Below, in pieces: positions 1-9,745 of a stretch of 64,000 nt of DNA (positions are counted from its first letter, which is position 1; every line of letters begins with the position of its first letter). The position numbers and the translations under genes are program-made. The notes beneath the pieces were generated by a model, which was given only the letters and a program-made list of their open reading frames with translations, had not been told where the DNA came from and did no database searches. The stretch comes from Pseudomonas bijieensis (GTDB lineage Bacteria > Pseudomonadota > Gammaproteobacteria > Pseudomonadales > Pseudomonadaceae): positions 2,728,001 through 2,792,000 of the forward strand of contig NZ_CP048810.1 of NCBI RefSeq assembly GCF_013347965.1, given 5' to 3'.

Positions 1-388
1 TGCCCGAAGCGTTGCTGATACCTGGCAGCAACGGGATCGAGCTATGGACGCTGGCCTCAAGCAAATCACGGGTGATGCCTGGGGTGACGATGAACTGCGA
101 GCCCGCGACCTCGGCGGCCTCCAACATGTGACGGTCAAGCACCGTGCCCGCGCCGGTCACCAGTTCCGGACGCTGCTCGCGCAGCACCTGGATGGCCTTG
201 AGGCCGTATTGGGAGCGCAGCGTCACTTCCAGCGCCGTCAGGCCACCGGCGGCCAGGGCATCGGCCAGTGGCAGGATGTCCTGTTCGCGGGCGATGGTGA
301 TCACCGGCAGGATCCGCGCCTTGGCGCAGAGGCTGTCGATCAGGGCAACTTTGTCCGCCATGGAAACGGTCGGGGATGGGTTTGTCAT
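1..388 (-). CDS. eda: KDPG aldolase (2-dehydro-3-deoxy-phosphogluconate aldolase), 3' end outside window
   Basis: About 129 N-terminal residues are visible of a family that is usually near 220. The enzyme cleaves 2-keto-3-deoxy-6-phosphogluconate to pyruvate and glyceraldehyde-3-phosphate, the last step of the Entner-Doudoroff pathway in the cytoplasm. The visible part has the LEVTLRS motif with the expected Glu54 and Arg58, followed by the TGAGTV and TPG barrel segments. The Schiff-base lysine lies beyond the window edge. The ATG at 388 sits 17 bases downstream of the pgl stop, so eda is the last visible gene of a zwf-pgl-eda operon. The family call is certain from the sequence motifs and the neighbours. 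Confidence 0.93.
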   Translation of the reverse strand, partial: MTNPSPTVSMADKVALIDSLCAKARILPVITIAREQDILPLADALAAGGLTALEVTLRSQYGLKAIQVLREQRPELVTGAGTVLDRHMLEAAEVAGSQFIVTPGITRDLLEASVHSSIPLLPGISNASG

Positions 389-405
389 AGCGGCTGATCC
401 TTGGT

Positions 406-1119
406 TCATGGGCACCAGTAAATCTCTAACGTAGGTTGCAAAAACGCGCGGATTGGCATTTCGGCGACATCGTCACCCGCCACCGCGGCGTTCAGAGTGG
501 TCAATTTCGACTGACCGGAAATCGACAGCACTTTGTGTTGCGCCGAAGCCAGCAAGGCGCGGCTCATGGTCAAGCGCTGGTGCGGCACGGTCGGTGCCAG
601 CATCGGCCAGCAACGGCGCGTGCCGTTGGCATCCAGGGCTTGCGCCAGGTTCGGGCTGTCAGGGAACAGCGAGGCGGTGTGCCCGTCATCGCCCATGCCT
701 AGTACCAGTACATCGATAGGCGGCAGCTCGGCCAGCAAACGATCGGCCTGCTCGGCAGCCGCTTCCAGGTTGGCGCTGGCGCTGTAGAGGCTGAGGAACT
801 GGGCCTTGGCCGCGGCGCCTTGCAGCAGGTAACGCTTGAGCAGGCCGGCGTTGCTGTCAGCGTGTTCAACCGGTACCCAGCGCTCGTCGGCCAGGCTGAC
901 CACCACTTTGGACCAGTCCAATGCCTGTTTGGCCAGGTGCTGGAAGAACGCCACCGGGCTGCGGCCACCGGACACCACCAGGGTCGCCGTACCGCGCGCG
1001 TCGATCGCGTTGCGCAACTGCTCGGCCACGTTCAGCGCCAGGCCTTCGGCCAGCAGCTCCGGGTTCTTGAATTCATGGGCGCTGACGCCCTGGAGCAGTT
1101 TCACTTCAGATATCGCCAT
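406..1119 (-). CDS. pgl: 6-phosphogluconolactonase
   Basis: This 237-residue cytoplasmic enzyme hydrolyses 6-phosphogluconolactone to 6-phosphogluconate. The SGGRSP, DERWVP and [13 protein letters not shown] signatures of the SugarP_isomerase/Pgl family are all present. The frame stays open upstream to 1134, but I chose the ATG at 1119 because a GGGAGG ribosome binding site lies seven bases before it and the protein then begins MAISEVK, as Pseudomonas Pgl does. The start overlaps the zwf stop codon by 14 bases, which suggests translational coupling. The gene is middle in the zwf-pgl-eda operon, and HexR would control it through the zwf promoter. Confidence 0.95.
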   Translation of the reverse strand: MAISEVKLLQGVSAHEFKNPELLAEGLALNVAEQLRNAIDARGTATLVVSGGRSPVAFFQHLAKQALDWSKVVVSLADERWVPVEHADSNAGLLKRYLLQGAAAKAQFLSLYSASANLEAAAEQADRLLAELPPIDVLVLGMGDDGHTASLFPDSPNLAQALDANGTRRCWPMLAPTVPHQRLTMSRALLASAQHKVLSISGQSKLTTLNAAVAGDDVAEMPIRAFLQPTLEIYWCP

Positions 1120-2575
1120 ACCACGACCTCCCATCCCGCGTGATCAGTGCAATGGAGCTCATCGGCCCCCAGGACCCGGCCGCATAGGGCTTGGGCGCAT
1201 CGCCGGATTTTTTCCACCCGGCGATCAACTGGTCACACCACGTCCACGCGGCTTCAATTTCGTCTTTACGGACAAACAGGTTCTGATTGCCGTTCATGAC
1301 TTCCAGCAACAACCGCTCGTAGGCATCGGGAATCCGTGCGCTGCGATAAGTGTCGGAGAAGTTGAGTTGCAGCGGACCGCTGCGCAATTGCATGCCCTTG
1401 TCCAGGCCCTGCTCCTTGGTCATCACCCGCAAGGAAATCCCTTCGTCCGGTTGCAGGCGGATGATCAGCTTGTTGCTGATCTGCAAACGCTGCTCGGGGG
1501 CGAAGATGTAGTGGGACGGTTCCTTGAAGTGGATGACGATCTGCGACAGCTTCTGCGGCATGCGCTTGCCGGTACGCAGGTAAAACGGCACCCCGGCCCA
1601 ACGCCAGTTGCGGATGTCGGCGCGCAGGGCGACGAACGTCTCGGTGTCGCTCTGGGTGTTGGAGTTGGGTTCTTCGAGGTAGCCCGGCACCGCCTTGCCC
1701 TCGCTGTGACCCGCGATGTACTGGCCGCGCACCACCTGGGTGGTCAGGCCTTCCGGGCTGATCGGCGCCAAAGCCTTGAGCACCTTGACCTTCTCGTCAC
1801 GGATGCTGTCGGCGGACAAATCGGCCGGTGGGTCCATGGCGATCAGGCAAAGCAGCTGCAGCAAGTGGTTCTGGATCATGTCCCGCAGTTGGCCGGCCTT
1901 GTCGAAATAGCCCCAGCGGCCTTCAATGCCGACCTTCTCGGCCACGGTGATTTCCACGTGGGAAATGTAATTCTGGTTCCACTGGGTTTCGAACAGGCTG
2001 TTGGCGAAGCGCAGCGCGATCAGGTTCTGGACCGTCTCTTTGCCCAGGTAATGGTCAATGCGATAGGTGCGGTTTTCCGGGAAGAACTGCGCCACGGCAT
2101 CGTTGACCTTGCGCGAGGACTCCAGGTCCGAGCCGATGGGTTTTTCCAGCACGACCCGAGTGTTTTCGCTCAAACCGACCTTCGCCAGGTTCTCGCAGAT
2201 CGCCCCATACACCGCCGCAGGGGTGGCGAAATAGGCAATGACCTGCTGGGTCGAACCGACCGCTTCGGCCAGGGCGACATAATCGTCGGCCTTGAGGAAA
2301 TCCACGTGCAGGTAGGTCAATCGTGCCAGGAAGCGCTCGAGTACGGCTTCGTCCAGGTCTTTTTCACCCACGTAACGACGCAGCTCGGCGGCGATGAATG
2401 TCAGGTGCTGCTGCTCGCTACCGGGTTCACGGGCCAGCGCAATGATCCGCGTGTCCTCGTGCAACAATTGGGCGCCATCGAGCTGATACAGGGCAGGAAA
2501 AAGCTTGCGCAAGGCCAGATCGCCCAACGCGCCGAACAAGGCAAAGGTGCACGGTTCAACCGTAATCGAAGGCAT
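1106..2575 (-). CDS. zwf: glucose-6-phosphate 1-dehydrogenase
   Basis: This 489-residue enzyme oxidises glucose-6-phosphate to 6-phosphogluconolactone with NAD(P)+. The N-terminal nucleotide-binding motif [11 protein letters not shown] starts near residue 14, and the active-site signature RIDHYLGK spans residues 172-179 with the catalytic His175-Tyr-Leu-Gly-Lys arrangement. The length matches bacterial Zwf. It is the first gene of the minus-strand operon zwf-pgl-eda and is divergent from hexR across 187 bases that hold a HexR-like palindrome. The Entner-Doudoroff context leaves no real alternative. Confidence 0.97.
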   Translation of the reverse strand: MPSITVEPCTFALFGALGDLALRKLFPALYQLDGAQLLHEDTRIIALAREPGSEQQHLTFIAAELRRYVGEKDLDEAVLERFLARLTYLHVDFLKADDYVALAEAVGSTQQVIAYFATPAAVYGAICENLAKVGLSENTRVVLEKPIGSDLESSRKVNDAVAQFFPENRTYRIDHYLGKETVQNLIALRFANSLFETQWNQNYISHVEITVAEKVGIEGRWGYFDKAGQLRDMIQNHLLQLLCLIAMDPPADLSADSIRDEKVKVLKALAPISPEGLTTQVVRGQYIAGHSEGKAVPGYLEEPNSNTQSDTETFVALRADIRNWRWAGVPFYLRTGKRMPQKLSQIVIHFKEPSHYIFAPEQRLQISNKLIIRLQPDEGISLRVMTKEQGLDKGMQLRSGPLQLNFSDTYRSARIPDAYERLLLEVMNGNQNLFVRKDEIEAAWTWCDQLIAGWKKSGDAPKPYAAGSWGPMSSIALITRDGRSWYGDI

Positions 2576-2640
2576 GATGTTTGTTCTTTTATCAAGTTAA
2601 ACTACAAATACCTTTTTTCAAGGTATCACTCAAGGAAAAA

Positions 2641-2656
2641 TGTAGTAATAACCACA
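2641..2656. promoter_or_regulatory. HexR-like operator between zwf and hexR
   Basis: The sequence TGTAGTAATAACCACA is an imperfect palindrome. It reads TTGTGGTTATTACTACA on the minus strand, close to the known HexR target TTGT-N7-ACAA but with a degenerate second half. It is flanked by perfect AAAAATGT/ACATTTTT arms. It lies between the divergent zwf and hexR genes, where HexR repression and autoregulation are expected. The assignment is inferred from pattern and position. Confidence 0.55.
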
Positions 2657-2762
2657 ACATTTTTCGAAAATACCGATTCCGAGTGGTGGTCCGCCGGAGC
2701 CATCAGTAGGATAGGCCACCGCAAAGGGTCGTATCAAAGACCCGTCTTTCTAGGAATCTTGT

Positions 2763-3632
2763 ATGGACCGCGTGCGAAATTTACTGGAACAGATCCAGAG
2801 TCGCCTTGAAGACCTGAACAAGGCTGAACGCAAGGTGGCCGAGATCATCCTGCTCAACCCGCAGCAGGCGACCCGCTTCAGCATCGCCGCCCTCGCCCAG
2901 GCCGCTTCGGTCAGCGAACCGACCGTCAACCGTTTCTGCCGCTCGTTCGGCGTCAGCGGCTACCCGGAGCTCAAGCTGCAACTGGCCCAAAGCCTGGCCA
3001 GCGGCGCCGCTTATGTCAGCCGTGCGGTGGAAGCCGACGACAACCCGGAAGCCTATACCCGGAAAATCTTTGGCAGTGCCATTGCCTCATTGGACAGCGC
3101 CTGCCAGGCCCTTGATCCCAATTTGATCAGTCGTGCCGTGGACCTGCTGATCCAGGCCCGGCAGATCCACTTCTTCGGCCTCGGCGCCTCCGCCCCGGTG
3201 GCGCTGGATGCCCAGCACAAGTTTTTCCGCTTCAATCTGGCGGTGACCGCCCACGCCGACGTGCTGATGCAGCGCATGATCGCCTCGGTGGCCCATACCG
3301 GCGAACTGTTCGTGATCATTTCCTACACTGGCCGCACCCGTGAGCTGGTGGAAGTGGCGCGCATCGCTCGGGAAAACGGCGCTTCGGTGCTGGGCCTGAC
3401 CGCCGAAGGCTCGCCCTTGGCCAAGGCCAGTACCCTGAGCCTGAACATTCCGTTGCCCGAGGACACCGACATCTATATGCCGATGACCTCACGGATCATC
3501 CAGCTCACCGTGCTGGACGTGCTCGCCACCGGTATGACCTTGCGCCGAGGCGTGGACTTCCAGCCACACCTGCGCAAGATCAAGGAAAGCCTGAATGCCA
3601 GCCGGTATCCGGTGGGGGATGAGTTCAACTGA
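2763..3632 (+). CDS. hexR: HexR, RpiR-family repressor of glucose catabolism
   Basis: This 289-residue regulator has an N-terminal RpiR-type helix-turn-helix (about residues 1-77, with [20 protein letters not shown] near residue 40) and a C-terminal SIS sugar-phosphate-binding domain (about 120-260). The SIS domain has the [11 protein letters not shown] and [10 protein letters not shown] segments. In Pseudomonas, HexR releases its operators when it binds KDPG, which de-represses zwf-pgl-eda, edd-glk and gap. Its divergent position beside zwf and the two exact TTGT-N7-ACAA sites near edd/gap support this job. The ATG follows a TAGGAATC stretch that can serve as a weak ribosome binding site. 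Confidence 0.95.
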   Translation: MDRVRNLLEQIQSRLEDLNKAERKVAEIILLNPQQATRFSIAALAQAASVSEPTVNRFCRSFGVSGYPELKLQLAQSLASGAAYVSRAVEADDNPEAYTRKIFGSAIASLDSACQALDPNLISRAVDLLIQARQIHFFGLGASAPVALDAQHKFFRFNLAVTAHADVLMQRMIASVAHTGELFVIISYTGRTRELVEVARIARENGASVLGLTAEGSPLAKASTLSLNIPLPEDTDIYMPMTSRIIQLTVLDVLATGMTLRRGVDFQPHLRKIKESLNASRYPVGDEFN

Positions 3633-3667
3633 TCGGACCTGAGTGCTTTATTGCCTGACAGGCCGTC

Positions 3668-3691
3668 ATCGCGAGCAGGCTCGCTCCCACA
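3668..3691 (-). repeat. REP element (single, left flank of the IS)
   Basis: This is a single copy of the common REP palindrome of this window (minus-strand sense TGTGGGAGCGAGCCTGCTCG). It lies between the hexR stop and the IS110-family element and has no opposing partner on its own side. Confidence 0.85.
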
Positions 3692-3699
3692 TCTATGGT

Positions 3700-3938
3700 T
3701 ATCCCCTTTTCTGCAATACTGTTTTTGATGCGTGGTTGGCTTGCTTTCATCTATCCGGCGTCTGAGTGGGGTTGTGGCCCCGCGCCTCGATGAGAATCGA
3801 TGCCCGACGATCCTAATTAATTGGACGGCCTTTCAGCCGTGTGGGAGCTCAGGGTTGTCGTCAGGCCGGTTGGCCGTTCACGTCATCAGTTATCCAGCAT
3901 CGCAAAACCAGGTGGGTGGTGCTCGGATGACAGCAGGG
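3700..3938 (-). ncRNA. candidate guide RNA region (bridge/seek RNA) of the IS110-family element
   Basis: This 239-base stretch follows the transposase stop and holds no convincing reading frame. It can form several short hairpins (GGCC-AACC-GGCC, and GGGGTTGTGGCCCC read on the plus strand). In IS1111-type relatives a guide RNA is encoded downstream of the transposase, whereas in the IS110 subgroup it is upstream. The segment contains TGTGGGAGC at 3840-3848, identical to the head of the REP elements that flank the IS, which is what a target guide might look like. The RNA itself is inferred. Confidence 0.4.
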
Positions 3939-4961
3939 TCAGGTGTTCATCGCAGCTGGCCCTGCATCGAATTCAGTGTGGTGTGCCGCAATCGCCCAAG
4001 CGATCCTCGCCATCTTATTGGCCAGCGCGCAGACCACATGGTTGGAGTGATGGTGGGCCAACAGCTGCCGGACCCAGTCCGCCAGCCAGCCTCTTTGGCG
4101 CTCCAGCTGCATTAAGTAGACTCGGGCACACTGGATGAGCAGACGCCTCTGATTCCGATCACCGCGCTTGCTGATGCCCAGCAGTACCGTCTTGTCGCCC
4201 GTGGAATGCTGTTTGGGCACCAGCCCGATTGAGGCCGCATAGTTTCGCCCGCACTTGAACTGTTTACCATCGCCCAACTCAGCAGCCAGGGCGCTGGAGG
4301 TGATCGGCCCGACACAGGGCATAGTCATCAAACGAGCCGCCAGATCATCTTCAGCGGCCTGGCTCTCCACGTCCTTGTCCAGTGTCTTGACCTGCTCATC
4401 CAGGTGGTTGAAGTGCTCATGCAGCTTCATCAGAATTTTGAAGCGTTCAGAAAGTGAACTCGCCTCCAGCCACGCCGGAAGCTCTTTGATGGATTTGAAG
4501 CCTGGGGCCAGGCTGATGCCCACCTCTAGAAGGGCGGCATGAATCCGATTGGCGGTCGCGGTGCGGTCTTTGATGAACGAATCGCGGGTCGAGTTGAGCA
4601 TGGCTAGCGCCTGCTGAGCTTGGTTTTTTGGCGGCACAAAGCGCATCGTTGGGCGAGTCGCTGCCTCGCAGATCGCCTCGGCATCAGCGAAGTCGTTCTT
4701 GTTGCTCTTCACGTAAGGACGCACGAGATGAGGAGCAATGAGCTTGGGCGTATGTCCCAGCTTCGCGACCTCCTGCGCCATGAAGTGGGCTCCGCCACAA
4801 GCTTCCATCACGACGGTGCAAGGTTCGAGATTCGCCAGGTGTTGAGCGAGCGTCACTCGAGTAAATTTTTTGCGATAAAGCTCATGACCACGATCATCTT
4901 GAGCATGCAGGTGAAAGGAGTGTTTTCCCAAATCGATGGCGGCAATAGCTACTTTGTTCAT
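3939..4961 (-). CDS. IS110-family transposase (DEDD recombinase)
   Basis: This 340-residue protein has an N-terminal RuvC-like DEDD domain with Asp10 (AAIDLGK), Glu53 (VMEACGGAHF), Asp90 and Asp93 (KNDFADAEAI). Its C-terminal Transposase_20 domain has the LMTMPCVGPITS and NYAASIGLVPKQHSTGDK segments that carry the second catalytic region of this family. The MEACGGAHF signature and the longer downstream non-coding side suggest the IS1111 subgroup. The gene looks intact, with an ATG start and no internal stop. The family moves by guide-RNA-directed recombination without cutting out target duplications, which explains the lack of visible direct repeats. Confidence 0.92.
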   Translation of the reverse strand: MNKVAIAAIDLGKHSFHLHAQDDRGHELYRKKFTRVTLAQHLANLEPCTVVMEACGGAHFMAQEVAKLGHTPKLIAPHLVRPYVKSNKNDFADAEAICEAATRPTMRFVPPKNQAQQALAMLNSTRDSFIKDRTATANRIHAALLEVGISLAPGFKSIKELPAWLEASSLSERFKILMKLHEHFNHLDEQVKTLDKDVESQAAEDDLAARLMTMPCVGPITSSALAAELGDGKQFKCGRNYAASIGLVPKQHSTGDKTVLLGISKRGDRNQRRLLIQCARVYLMQLERQRGWLADWVRQLLAHHHSNHVVCALANKMARIAWAIAAHHTEFDAGPAAMNT

Positions 4962-4979
4962 GGCAACAGTCTCCGATGA

Positions 4980-5016
4980 GCCCCCTGCGAAAGCTTAGTG
5001 GGCGATCGCAGGGGGC
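4980..5016. repeat. 11-bp perfect inverted repeat at the upstream end of the IS
   Basis: GCCCCCTGCGA (4980-4990) and TCGCAGGGGGC (5006-5016) form a perfect 11-bp stem with a 15-base loop, just upstream of the transposase start. It may be part of the element end or a promoter/transcription-control structure. I could not find a clear partner copy at the other end, so I do not call it a terminal repeat. Confidence 0.6.
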
Positions 5017-5066
5017 GGTGGGGGTAGCCATTTCATTAACTGGATCTTTGGCGTTCACAAAACCCC

Positions 5067-5090
5067 TGTGGGAGCGGGCTTGCTCGCGAA
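5067..5090 (+). repeat. REP element (single, right flank of the IS)
   Basis: TGTGGGAGCGGGCTTGCTCG is a single REP copy in the orientation opposite to the one at 3668-3691, so the two REP heads face the IS from both sides. Confidence 0.8.
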
Positions 5091-5120
5091 GGGGCCAGCC
5101 GCCACACCAGAGATCCTGAG

Positions 5121-5975
5121 CTAAGCCCCCACCCACGCCTGCAAACTCAGATGCGCCCGCTCCCCCGGCGCCAGGCACAGGCTGTCGGTGCCGCCACTGG
5201 CGGCTTCGACGCAGACGAATTCGCTGACCTCATCCCAACTCACCCCCAGCAACGGCCGCGCGCCGGGATGCCAGACCACGGTGTCGGCGCTGTCACCGGT
5301 GTCGATGCACAATTCGCGCTGCCAAGCGTGGTCCTTGAGCTGCAATTCGCCCTCATGCTGAAACACCCGCTGACAACCGCCCTCGACGCGCAACTCGCCT
5401 TCCTGCTGACAAGCCGCACGGTTCAACTGGTCGTAACCCTGTGCACCTTCGAGCCCAGACAGCGCTACCTCACCAACGTCACCAATACGCCAGTAGGCGT
5501 GCAAAGCCTGGCTCAACTGGCACGGCAGGCTGTCCTGGTGCTCGGTGCTCAAGCGCAGTTCCATGCGTTCACCCAGGTCCGCATGCAGGTCAACCTGCCA
5601 GTCGCACAACTGCAATTGCCAATGCAGGTGCACACCCTCTTCGTCACTACGGCTGTCGAGCAGCTTCCAATCGATCAACCGCGCCCAACCGTGGGACGGC
5701 CAGGCGTTTTCGCTCGGATGGCGGCCATACCACGGCCAGCACACCGGCACCCCGCCGCGGATCGCCCCGACTTGCGGCCACTTGGCCGCGCACCACAACC
5801 AGGGCTTCTGGCCCTTGGGCTGAAAATGCAGCAACTGTGCGCCCTGACGACTGAACACCGCCTGGCACAACGGGTGATCGATCACCAACACGTCGCGCTG
5901 TCGATAGCGCTCCCAGGCGAACACCGGGCGCTCGCGCAAGGATCTGAAAAAGCGTTGTAGCGGATGCTCATGCAT
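5121..5975 (-). CDS. D-hexose-6-phosphate mutarotase (YeaD-like aldose 1-epimerase)
   Basis: This 284-residue protein matches the galactose-mutarotase-like beta-sandwich fold of the YeaD/YMR099c family, which interconverts the anomers of glucose-6-phosphate. Family landmarks are RGGVPVCWPWYG (72-84), PSHGWAR with His95, ALHAYWR with His159 and CVEAA with Glu257. His159 and Glu257 sit where the catalytic pair of the characterised homologues is expected. The role fits its place in the glucose locus, because Zwf uses the beta anomer. The gene is downstream of oprB in the same direction but separated by a terminator and a repeat, so it probably has its own promoter. Confidence 0.88.
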   Translation of the reverse strand: MHEHPLQRFFRSLRERPVFAWERYRQRDVLVIDHPLCQAVFSRQGAQLLHFQPKGQKPWLWCAAKWPQVGAIRGGVPVCWPWYGRHPSENAWPSHGWARLIDWKLLDSRSDEEGVHLHWQLQLCDWQVDLHADLGERMELRLSTEHQDSLPCQLSQALHAYWRIGDVGEVALSGLEGAQGYDQLNRAACQQEGELRVEGGCQRVFQHEGELQLKDHAWQRELCIDTGDSADTVVWHPGARPLLGVSWDEVSEFVCVEAASGGTDSLCLAPGERAHLSLQAWVGA

Positions 5976-6030
5976 GGGCCGCAGTCCTGGAAATCATTGA
6001 GTTGCTCATCTGGTTGCAACGCGTTCTTTT

Positions 6031-6163
6031 TGTGGCGAGGGAGCTCGCTCCCGCTCGGCTGCGAAGCAGTCGTAAACAAGGCAAATGCGGTCAGGCTAAG
6101 GCACCGCAGTGAATGGCTTTGGGGTCGCTTCGCAACCCAGCGGGAGCAAGCTCCCTCGCCACA
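6031..6163. repeat. long inverted repeat of the TGTGGCGAGGGAGC family
   Basis: Two facing copies of a second intergenic repeat family (TGTGGCGAGGGAGCTCGCTC and its inverse ending in AAGCTCCCTCGCCACA) bracket GC-rich arms with the GGTCGCTTCGCAACC motif. The same family recurs at 27277 and 38896. It sits between the oprB terminator and the mutarotase start. Confidence 0.8.
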
Positions 6164-6191
6164 GGTTCTGCGCTAGCCAAACGCACACCCC

Positions 6192-6221
6192 AAAAAAAAG
6201 CGGACAGCCTTGGCCATCCGC
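6192..6221 (-). terminator. Rho-independent terminator of oprB
   Basis: On the minus strand, GCGGATGGCC and GGCTGTCCGC form a stem followed by eight T residues (plus-strand A8 at 6192-6199). It is placed about 40 bases after the oprB stop. Confidence 0.8.
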
Positions 6222-6259
6222 AAATATGCGCACATAGAGAGGAGCTTATCGCAACAGCG

Positions 6260-7606
6260 TTAGAACACCGACTGAATTTTCAGGCCAGCCACCAGCGCGT
6301 TGTCCACTTCATCCACACCGCCTGGATGAGTGATGTATTGCAGGTTAGGACGTACGGTCAGCCAGTTGGTGACATGGATGCCGTAATTGAGCTCGTAGTT
6401 GTACTCAGTGCTACGCAACGGCGCGAACAGTGGATCGTTGTAGTCAGACACACCATTGGCAGCGTTGGTCAGCTCAGCGTTTTTCTTCACGTCTTCGTTG
6501 ACATGGATACGGGCGAAGCCAATCCCGATGTCATCCTTGGGACGTGCGTCGAACGGCCCCTTGTACACGAACATCAGCGACTGGTAGTTGTCGACGACGT
6601 TGGTGTCCTTGTCGTGGAAGGTCGCATTGGCTGCGATGTTCAGGCCGCGGGAAGCGTCACCGTTGTGGGTCGTGAGTTGTTGCTGCGCCACGAACCAGTA
6701 GCCGTGCTTGCTGCTGTGGCTGCGATAGGCGTTACCGGTGGTCGCCGCATCGTCGCCGTTGTCGTCCTCACGGACGTCATCAGCCTTGGCCGTGCTCTTG
6801 TAGTAGCCGACACGGTATTCGCCCGGCAGGTTGTTGACCTTCGGCGACCAGACCAGCTCGACCGGAATGACGGTGCCCTTGGTACCACTGCCGCTGAGCT
6901 TGAAGCCGTTGCCGTGTTCCAGTTGCGAGGGGTTCTGGTTGTACGCACCGATCTGCGCATAGAACTCAGGCGTGATGTTGTACTTCACGCGGATCGCGGC
7001 CTGCATGACCGGCCAGTTGTACCAGATACCGGTCGCCCAGTTACCCACTTGAGAGCCGCAGAAGGCCAGGTTCTGGAATTCGCAAGGGAAGGTGTTGAAG
7101 TCTTCGCCTTCGCCGAAGTAACCGGCCTTGACGTCCAGTTTGTTATCGAGGAACTGGTGCTTGATCCACAACTGGGTCAGACGGACCATGTGACCCCGGC
7201 CATAGACTTCCTGAGAGGAACTCAAGGTCCCGGCACGCGGATCGCCGACACGGTCGTTGGAGATGTTCTCGCCATTACGATTGGTCAGCTGGATCTTGGC
7301 CTGGGTGTTATCCCAACCCCACAGCTTTTCCAGGTCCAGCGCTACGCCCAGGCCAAACTGGTCGGAGTAACGCGCGGTCTTGTCGTTGTTGTAGCCGCCA
7401 TGCAGGTTGGCGCCCATTTCGCCGACGTAGTCGGCCTTGATGTCGATACCCTGCTCGATCAGCTTGGTCCGTTCGCCACCCCAGTCACCCGTCATCCACT
7501 GCGAATCGGCGCTGAACGCGTCGGCAGCCTGTGCGCTACCGACCAGCATCATCGCCGCAACGGCTGACAACTGGCAGATAAGCTGGGCGTTATTTTTCTT
7601 CTTCAT
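6260..7606 (-). CDS. oprB: carbohydrate-selective outer-membrane porin OprB
   Basis: This 448-residue protein begins with a typical signal peptide (MKKKNNAQLICQLSAVAAM to an AQA cleavage site near residue 27) and ends in phenylalanine, as outer-membrane barrels do. The mature part opens with the SQWMTGDWGGERTKLIEQGI segment typical of the OprB family. The length matches Pseudomonas OprB. It provides glucose diffusion across the outer membrane ahead of GtsABCD. It follows gtsD by 130 bases in the same direction with a REP-like hairpin between, so it may be transcribed partly with the gts operon and partly alone. Confidence 0.95.
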   Translation of the reverse strand: MKKKNNAQLICQLSAVAAMMLVGSAQAADAFSADSQWMTGDWGGERTKLIEQGIDIKADYVGEMGANLHGGYNNDKTARYSDQFGLGVALDLEKLWGWDNTQAKIQLTNRNGENISNDRVGDPRAGTLSSSQEVYGRGHMVRLTQLWIKHQFLDNKLDVKAGYFGEGEDFNTFPCEFQNLAFCGSQVGNWATGIWYNWPVMQAAIRVKYNITPEFYAQIGAYNQNPSQLEHGNGFKLSGSGTKGTVIPVELVWSPKVNNLPGEYRVGYYKSTAKADDVREDDNGDDAATTGNAYRSHSSKHGYWFVAQQQLTTHNGDASRGLNIAANATFHDKDTNVVDNYQSLMFVYKGPFDARPKDDIGIGFARIHVNEDVKKNAELTNAANGVSDYNDPLFAPLRSTEYNYELNYGIHVTNWLTVRPNLQYITHPGGVDEVDNALVAGLKIQSVF

Positions 7607-7703
7607 CCCTACATCCTCGTCTTTATTGTTATTAACTGTTTTTATCTAACGCGGTTTACAACGATTGCGATGGGTGGTCCCCCACTCACCGCATACTCCT
7701 TTT

Positions 7704-7732
7704 CCTGTTGGAGCGGCTTGCTCCCACACAGG
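7704..7732. repeat. REP-like hairpin between gtsD and oprB
   Basis: CCTGTTGGAGC and GCTCCCACACAGG form a short hairpin related to the REP head. It lies directly after the gtsD stop and may act as an mRNA 3' stabiliser or a partial terminator. Confidence 0.6.
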
Positions 7733-7736
7733 CCTC

Positions 7737-8897
<1,161 letters not shown>

Positions 8898-8899
8898 GA

Positions 8900-9745
8900 T
8901 TACCCCTTGACTGCGCCGGCCGTCAGACCGCGCACGAAATACTTGCCTGCGACCACATAGACCAGCAGGGTCGGCAGCCCGGCGATCATCGCCGCCGCCA
9001 TGTCCACGTTGTATTCCTTGGCCCCGGTACTGGTGTTGACCAAGTTGTTCAGCGCCACCGTGATGGGCTGCGAATCACCACTGGAGAACACCACGCCGAA
9101 CAGGAAGTCGTTCCAGATCTGGGTGAACTGCCAGATCAGGCAGACCATGATGATCGGGGTGGACATCGGCAGGATGATCCGCCGGAAAATGGTGAAGAAC
9201 CCCGCACCGTCCAGTCGCGCCGCCTTCACCAGTGCATCGGGAATGCTGACGTAGTAGTTGCGGAAGAACAGCGTGGTGAACGCCAGGCCGTAGACCACAT
9301 GCACGAACACCAGGCCCGTGGTGGTACTGGCCAGGCCCATCTTGCCGAGGGTGAACGAAGCCGGCAGCAGAACGGTCTGGAACGGCAGGAAGCAACCGAA
9401 CAGCAACAGGCCGAAGAACAACTGCGAACCGCGAAAACGCCACATCGACAACACGTAGCCGTTCAAGGCACCGATGGCGGTAGAGATCAGCACCGCCGGG
9501 ACGGTGATCTTGATCGAGTTCCAGAAGTAGCCGTCCACCGTGGCCCAGGCCTTGACCCAGCCGATGCCGCTGACCACGGTCGGCCAGCTCAGCAGGTTGC
9601 CGGTGCTGATGTCTTCCGGCGTCTTGAAGCTGGTCAACAGCATGACCACCAACGGCACCAGGTAAAGCAATACGGCGAGGATCAGCACCGCGTAGATCGC
9701 GATGCGGCTCAGGCTGATGGAAGGTTTGGCAGCGAGACTAGTCAT
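8900..9745 (-). CDS. gtsC: glucose ABC transporter permease (MalG type)
   Basis: This 281-residue inner-membrane protein has about six hydrophobic segments and the EAA-loop region DALVKAARLDGAGFFTIFRR that docks on the ATPase. It overlaps the gtsB stop by 8 bases, which suggests coupled translation. It belongs to the CUT1 sugar-transporter family and forms the channel with GtsB. Confidence 0.93.
   Translation of the reverse strand: MTSLAAKPSISLSRIAIYAVLILAVLLYLVPLVVMLLTSFKTPEDISTGNLLSWPTVVSGIGWVKAWATVDGYFWNSIKITVPAVLISTAIGALNGYVLSMWRFRGSQLFFGLLLFGCFLPFQTVLLPASFTLGKMGLASTTTGLVFVHVVYGLAFTTLFFRNYYVSIPDALVKAARLDGAGFFTIFRRIILPMSTPIIMVCLIWQFTQIWNDFLFGVVFSSGDSQPITVALNNLVNTSTGAKEYNVDMAAAMIAGLPTLLVYVVAGKYFVRGLTAGAVKG

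Larger units (their letters stand above)
3698..5063 (-). mobile_element. IS110-family (IS1111-like) insertion sequence, ends approximate
   Basis: The element is defined by its DEDD transposase gene plus non-coding flanks of roughly 240 bases downstream and 100 bases upstream of that gene. No terminal inverted repeats or target duplications could be fixed, which fits a family that has neither in classical form. The ends given are simply the inner borders of the flanking REP sequences and could be wrong by tens of bases. It separates hexR from the mutarotase gene inside an otherwise continuous glucose locus, and both neighbours are full length, so the insertion is intergenic. Confidence 0.6.

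Noticed and set aside
836..2809. A 657-codon open frame on the plus strand opposite zwf
   Set aside because: It is antisense to zwf and pgl, has low-complexity composition and no family features. High GC content makes such shadow frames common.
3781..3800. Short repeats near 3780-3800 as the terminal repeat of the IS
   Set aside because: No partner of the GCCCCCTGCGA repeat at 4980 is found there, so I did not define element ends from it.
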